Assembly (NCBI RefSeq): GCF_010668395.1
Contig: NZ_WUEY01000018.1
Location: 62,001-126,000 of the forward strand
From: Martinezella lusitana
Lineage (GTDB): Bacteria; Pseudomonadota; Alphaproteobacteria; Rhizobiales; Rhizobiaceae
DNA: 64,000 nucleotides
Direction of reading: 5' to 3'
The notes below the pieces were generated by a model that saw only the letters and a program-made list of their open reading frames with translations, had not been told where the DNA came from and searched no databases. Below, in pieces: positions 60,516 through 64,000 of this stretch; position 1 is the stretch's first letter; every line of letters begins with the position of its first letter. A program made the position numbers and the translations under genes.

Positions 60516-62912
60516 TTACCGGCCGAGGATGACATCGAGCAGCGAGGAACGATGCGGCCGCGCGGTTGCGGCAGGAACGCCGCTGTCGCCGATATCCGCC
60601 GGCGGAATATCGCCGCTGTCATAGGGGTTCGAGCTGTAGGGATTAGGGTCGTCGGCAAGGTTGGCCGGCGGCAGATCCTGCGGGTCGTCGTTGGCGGCGG
60701 TCTGGTTGACGATCTGCGGCTGGACCGGCTGCTGCGCCGGCCTTTGCTGCAGCGTCGGCTGCTGGATCGGTTGTCCCGTATCGCCCGCACCGGAAATGAT
60801 GTTGCCGATCGTCGTCGGCTGGTCGCCGGCCGGTGCCGTCTGCGCCACGGGCAGGCCGTTGTCGATGATCTGACCCCCGCCGAAGATCGGCGTCGGCGTG
60901 ATGCCCTTGTGGGCGGCGATCATGAATTCCTTCCATGCCCTCGCCGGAAGGCCGCCGCCGGTCACCTTGCGCATCGACTTGCCGTCGTCATTGCCGAACC
61001 AGACGCCCGTGGTCAGGTGGCTGGTAAAGCCGACGAACAGCGCGTCGCGGAAGGACTGCGTGGTCCCGGACTTGCCGGCGGCCTGCCAGCCGGGAATGCG
61101 CGCCGATTTGCCCGTTCCGTAGGCGATGACGCCGGCCATCATCGCATCCATGTTGGCAACGATATCGGGATTGAGCACCCGTTGCGGATTGTCGGTATTG
61201 ACCTGGTAGAGCACCTTGCCGGAGGCGGTCGTTACCTTGGTGATGACGTGCGGCGCCACCTTGAAGCCGCCGTTCATGAATGTGGCATAGGCGGAAGTGA
61301 GCTCCAGCAGCGACACCTCGGACGTGCCGAGCGCGATCGAGGCATTGGCCTGCAGGTCGGATTCGATGCCGAGGCTGCGCGCGACCTTGATGACCTGGTC
61401 GGGGCCGACTTCGGCGACGAGCTGCGCGGCAACGGTATTCAGCGATTTCGCAATGGCAGTGGCGAGCGTCACGGGGCCGCTATAGCGCTGTTCGTAGTTC
61501 TCCGGTGACCAGTTGCCGATCTTCACCGGCATGTCGTTGCGGATCGAGTTGGGCGTCAGACCCATCTCGAGCGCGGCGGTATAGACGAAAGGCTTGAAGG
61601 CCGAGCCCGGCTGGCGCTTGGCGGTCACGGCACGGTTGAACTGGCTTTGCGCGTAGTCGCGGCCGCCGACCAGCGCGCGCACGGCGCCCGTCGCGTCGAC
61701 GGAAACCAGCGAGGCCTGCGAGGCGTTCAGCTTCTTGCCGTCCTTTTCGAGCACGTCGCTCAGCGCCTTCTCGGCCTTTTCCTCCAGCGACATGTCGAGC
61801 GTGGTGTCGACGATCAGGTCTTCCTTGATGTCGCCGCCGATAAGCTTCGGCAGCTGATCCATGACCATGTCGGCGACATAGTTCTCGGCGCCGCTCCAGT
61901 AGCTTTTCGATCGGGTCGGCGGTTGCGACATTGCCGTCTTGATGTCGGCCTCGGAGATGAAGCCTTGTTCGTGCATGGCCTGCAGCACCAGCTGCGCGCG
62001 GGCTTCGGCGGCGGCGGGATCGCGGGCGGGCGACAGCCGTGACGGCGCCTTGACCAGACCGGCCAGCATCGCCGCTTCGCCGAGATTGACGTCCTTGGCC
62101 GATTTATTGAAGTAGCGCCGCGAGGCCGCCTCGACGCCATAGGCGTTGGAGCCGAAATAGACGCGGTTCAGGTACATCGTCAGGATCTGGTCCTTGGTGT
62201 ACTTGTGCTCCAGCCAGAGGGCCAGCAGCACTTCCTGCACCTTGCGTTCCAGCGTGCGGTCCGGCGACAGGAACAGGTTCTTGGCGAGCTGCTGCGTCAG
62301 CGTCGAACCGCCCTGGACGGCGTGCCCGGTCACCACGTTCGTCACGACGGCGCGGGCAAGGCCGATCGGATCGAAGCCGAAATGCGAATAGAAGCGACGG
62401 TCCTCGATGGCGATGATGGCTTCGGGGATGTAGGGCGACATGTCGCTGAGCGCCACAGCCTCGCCGCCGGTCGTGCCGCGGTTGGCAAGCAGGGCGCCGT
62501 CGAGGTCGTTGATCTTTACGTTCGGCGGCCGTTCGGGGATGGACCAGGTGCTGGCGCTCGGCATGCGCGAACCGTAATAGGCGACGAGGCCCGCAAGGCC
62601 GATGCCCACCCAGAGGCAAAGCACGAGGCCCCAATAGATCGTGGCGCGGATAAAGCCGAAAAAGCCGCGTCGCGGACGCGCCCGTCGTGCAGGCTTGCGT
62701 TTGCTGGGCGCGCGGCGAGGCTTTTGGACCACGGGTTCTTCCTCGTCGTCTTCGTCCTCTTCCTCTTCGGATTCCGGCTCTTCGTAATAGGTCTTGGACG
62801 AGCGCCTGTTGCCGACGATGCGCTCGCCTGCATTGAATCCCTCATCGGTGCGTTCCCGGCCGCTGGAAAAGGATGGTTCTATCCTCTGGCGTGATTTCTT
62901 CTTATCTGCCAT
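60516..62912 (-). CDS. class A penicillin-binding protein, PBP1A family
   Basis: This 798-residue bifunctional enzyme polymerises and cross-links peptidoglycan. It has a basic/acidic cytoplasmic N-terminus (PESEEEEDEDDEEEP near 46, then an Arg/Lys-rich part), one membrane span (about 88-113), a glycosyltransferase domain with Glu170 in IEDRRFYSHFG and GGSTLTQQLAKNLFL, and a transpeptidase domain with SAFK (nucleophile near 437), SLN near 480 and KSGTT near 620. The C-terminus is a Pro/Gln/Asp-rich disordered tail. Confidence 0.93.
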   Translation of the reverse strand: MADKKKSRQRIEPSFSSGRERTDEGFNAGERIVGNRRSSKTYYEEPESEEEEDEDDEEEPVVQKPRRAPSKRKPARRARPRRGFFGFIRATIYWGLVLCLWVGIGLAGLVAYYGSRMPSASTWSIPERPPNVKINDLDGALLANRGTTGGEAVALSDMSPYIPEAIIAIEDRRFYSHFGFDPIGLARAVVTNVVTGHAVQGGSTLTQQLAKNLFLSPDRTLERKVQEVLLALWLEHKYTKDQILTMYLNRVYFGSNAYGVEAASRRYFNKSAKDVNLGEAAMLAGLVKAPSRLSPARDPAAAEARAQLVLQAMHEQGFISEADIKTAMSQPPTRSKSYWSGAENYVADMVMDQLPKLIGGDIKEDLIVDTTLDMSLEEKAEKALSDVLEKDGKKLNASQASLVSVDATGAVRALVGGRDYAQSQFNRAVTAKRQPGSAFKPFVYTAALEMGLTPNSIRNDMPVKIGNWSPENYEQRYSGPVTLATAIAKSLNTVAAQLVAEVGPDQVIKVARSLGIESDLQANASIALGTSEVSLLELTSAYATFMNGGFKVAPHVITKVTTASGKVLYQVNTDNPQRVLNPDIVANMDAMMAGVIAYGTGKSARIPGWQAAGKSGTTQSFRDALFVGFTSHLTTGVWFGNDDGKSMRKVTGGGLPARAWKEFMIAAHKGITPTPIFGGGQIIDNGLPVAQTAPAGDQPTTIGNIISGAGDTGQPIQQPTLQQRPAQQPVQPQIVNQTAANDDPQDLPPANLADDPNPYSSNPYDSGDIPPADIGDSGVPAATARPHRSSLLDVILGR

Positions 62913-63251
62913 TGCCGGCCGGTCGTACCTCGGTGCCCAGTGTTCCCATGTCTTCTATCAGGCTGATCGCAGCGGCGGTAGAAATCTTTGAGGCCGCCCG
63001 GCCGCTCTCAGCCGGCGCGTCACCCAGAAAGCCGATCCCGGCTGTCGAGGCGGGCAACCCGCCATTCGTCCACGAACCCCTCGTGAAGACATCAAGTCCC
63101 GCCTGAACTGTAAATGCGGCGATTTAAGGAGGGATTAAGAACAATTCCGGCCCGGATCCCGGCGCGCTGACCCGCCTGCCACCCAACGCATCGGGGAACC
63201 TTTCGGCGTCCCGGGCATTATCCTCTCACAAAAGAAAAAGAGGGCGAGCAA
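62913..63251. other. intergenic region upstream of the class A PBP
   Basis: This divergent region between the PBP gene and a small gene should hold both promoters. I found no gene, hairpin terminator or repeat. An AAGGAGGG at 63127-63134 is not followed by a usable start codon. Confidence 0.4.
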
Positions 63252-63440
63252 ATGAGTTCACTGATCAAGATAGAGGAAATCAGCGAGAGCAAGCTGCGCG
63301 AAGTCTGGAGCGTCGAGGATTTTGCCCGGCGCCACCGGATCTGCAAGGAGGAGGAAGCCCGGCTGAAAAAGCTGTTCGGCGACTTTGCGACCAAGCAGGA
63401 GTTGCTCTCGAACGCGCAAAGGCCGCCGCAGTTTCGTTGA
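63252..63440 (+). CDS. small soluble protein of unknown function
   Basis: This 62-residue protein is rich in Glu, Lys and Arg (KIEEISESKLREVWSVEDFA, then CKEEEARLKKLFG) and predicted to be mostly helical. GAGGGCGAG lies upstream of the ATG. The pattern is like small rhizobial DUF3606-type proteins, but I cannot make the match firm. Confidence 0.6.
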   Translation: MSSLIKIEEISESKLREVWSVEDFARRHRICKEEEARLKKLFGDFATKQELLSNAQRPPQFR

Positions 63441-63512
63441 AAGGAATTGGCAGGCCCGGCGCGATGTTCATTGCGGACCGCCGCGACCGAAAGGTTCGCA
63501 GCGGAGGAGGCT

Positions 63513-63641
63513 ATGTCAATGTGGAAGCGTTTCGAACTTTGGCTGGTCGATCAGATCGACCGCATATTCGGGCTGGAATGGCTGGCTCGCCGCGCCGGGT
63601 TTTCACCGGACGAGGCAAAGCGGATTGCGCGCGAGAAATAG
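63513..63641 (+). CDS. very small protein (42 residues)
   Basis: ATG 63513 has a strong GGAGGAGG six bases upstream. The product is amphipathic: FELWLVDQIDRIFGLEWLARR followed by a charged tail ending AREK. The first half could lie along a membrane. Frame and start are supported by the ribosome binding site; function is unknown. Confidence 0.5.
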   Translation: MSMWKRFELWLVDQIDRIFGLEWLARRAGFSPDEAKRIAREK

Positions 63642-63891
63642 ATATCAGGCATCGATCCGGAGCGCCCGGATAGTCCTGAACTTTCATCGACATGTCAGTC
63701 TTCAAAAAATCCGAGGGAATGCGGCGTTTGCGTTGGCGGAAAACGACGCCATCCGCCGGATGCGTCGATACTTCGCGTATGACACGCAATCTTCCGTATT
63801 TTCGAATGCTCTGATCGAGGTTATACTACTGTCATGTGACCGTCTTGGAGGGCGGTTCCCAGCAATTGGCAACGCGTGAGGAGGAGTGTTC

Positions 63892-64000
63892 ATGCGACAA
63901 GTCAAATGGAGCAATCCAATCGAGATCGGTTTTGCTCAGGATACGTTTCAGGTCGTGACAGGCCCGTACGAGGCCCTCAACTGCATGGCCAACCTATGGC
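63892..64000 (+). CDS. DUF982 family protein, partial at window edge
   Basis: The first 36 codons of a gene cut by the window end, starting ATG 63892 with GAGGAGTG upstream. They encode VKWSNPIEIGF, then VVTGPYEALNCM and an LW, matching the start of DUF982 proteins (a GPxEAL turn), a small rhizobial family of unknown function often present in many copies. Confidence 0.7.
   Translation, partial: MRQVKWSNPIEIGFAQDTFQVVTGPYEALNCMANLW

Overview
The window is chromosomal DNA of an alphaproteobacterium, almost certainly a member of the Rhizobiaceae (Rhizobium/Agrobacterium group). The evidence is an irr-fabA-fabB-fabI block, a remnant of a class II (CP4-like) aroA next to cmk-rpsA, a CycM-type membrane cytochrome c, a short single-domain RNase D, a DUF982 gene, many GTG/TTG starts, high G+C, and several families of palindromic intergenic repeats of the kind scattered through rhizobial genomes. 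No taxon was looked up, so the genus is an inference.

Layout. 0.3-5.7 kb: a Ser/Thr-type phosphatase, the GABA catabolic operon gabT-gabD, its probable divergent regulator (a MerR-XRE-cupin fusion) with a dyad operator, and rnd. 6-12 kb: a large unknown Ala/Pro-rich protein, rpsA, cmk, a PaiB-like flavin-binding protein, an internally deleted aroA, a FYDLN-acid protein and tRNA-Ala(GGC). 12.4-15.6 kb: a GIY-YIG frame running into a DUF1275 membrane protein, a YdcF-like protein, a small secreted protein and a TRIC/UPF0126 channel. 15.7-19.6 kb: irr, fabA-fabB-fabI and a GNAT. 19.7-32.4 kb, nearly all on the minus strand: rsmC, pnp, rpsO, truB, rbfA, infB, ylxR-like, nusA and rimP, a translation/transcription/RNA-decay cluster with one secreted hydrolase inserted. 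32.5-41.8 kb: a lytic transglycosylase, recR, a MOSC gene split by an IS200-type element, LysE and Lrp genes, ybaB, dnaX, SRP RNA, HIT and nudC. 41.8-49 kb: a WYL regulator, two VOC proteins, pheA, kdsB, cycM, a patatin, an AEC transporter and a probable unannotated small RNA. 49.3-56.7 kb: a PfkB/adenosine kinase, CadD, an SH3 protein, a 2-hydroxyacid dehydrogenase, a MurA paralogue with Asp in place of the catalytic Cys, GNAT-moeB and recF. 57-64 kb: dnaJ, dnaK with a heat-shock-type promoter, a class A PBP, two very small genes and the start of a DUF982 gene.

Most of the window is conserved housekeeping. The unusual parts are where that core is broken or decorated: the collapsed aroA, the IS200 insertion in the MOSC gene, the genes placed between recR and ybaB, the terminator and gene fragment between infB and rbfA, the GIY-YIG/DUF1275 frame beside the tRNA, the repeat-derived N-terminus of the transglycosylase, the three-domain gab regulator and the structured RNA candidate near 49 kb. 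I found no CRISPR array, prophage or complete multi-gene defence system.
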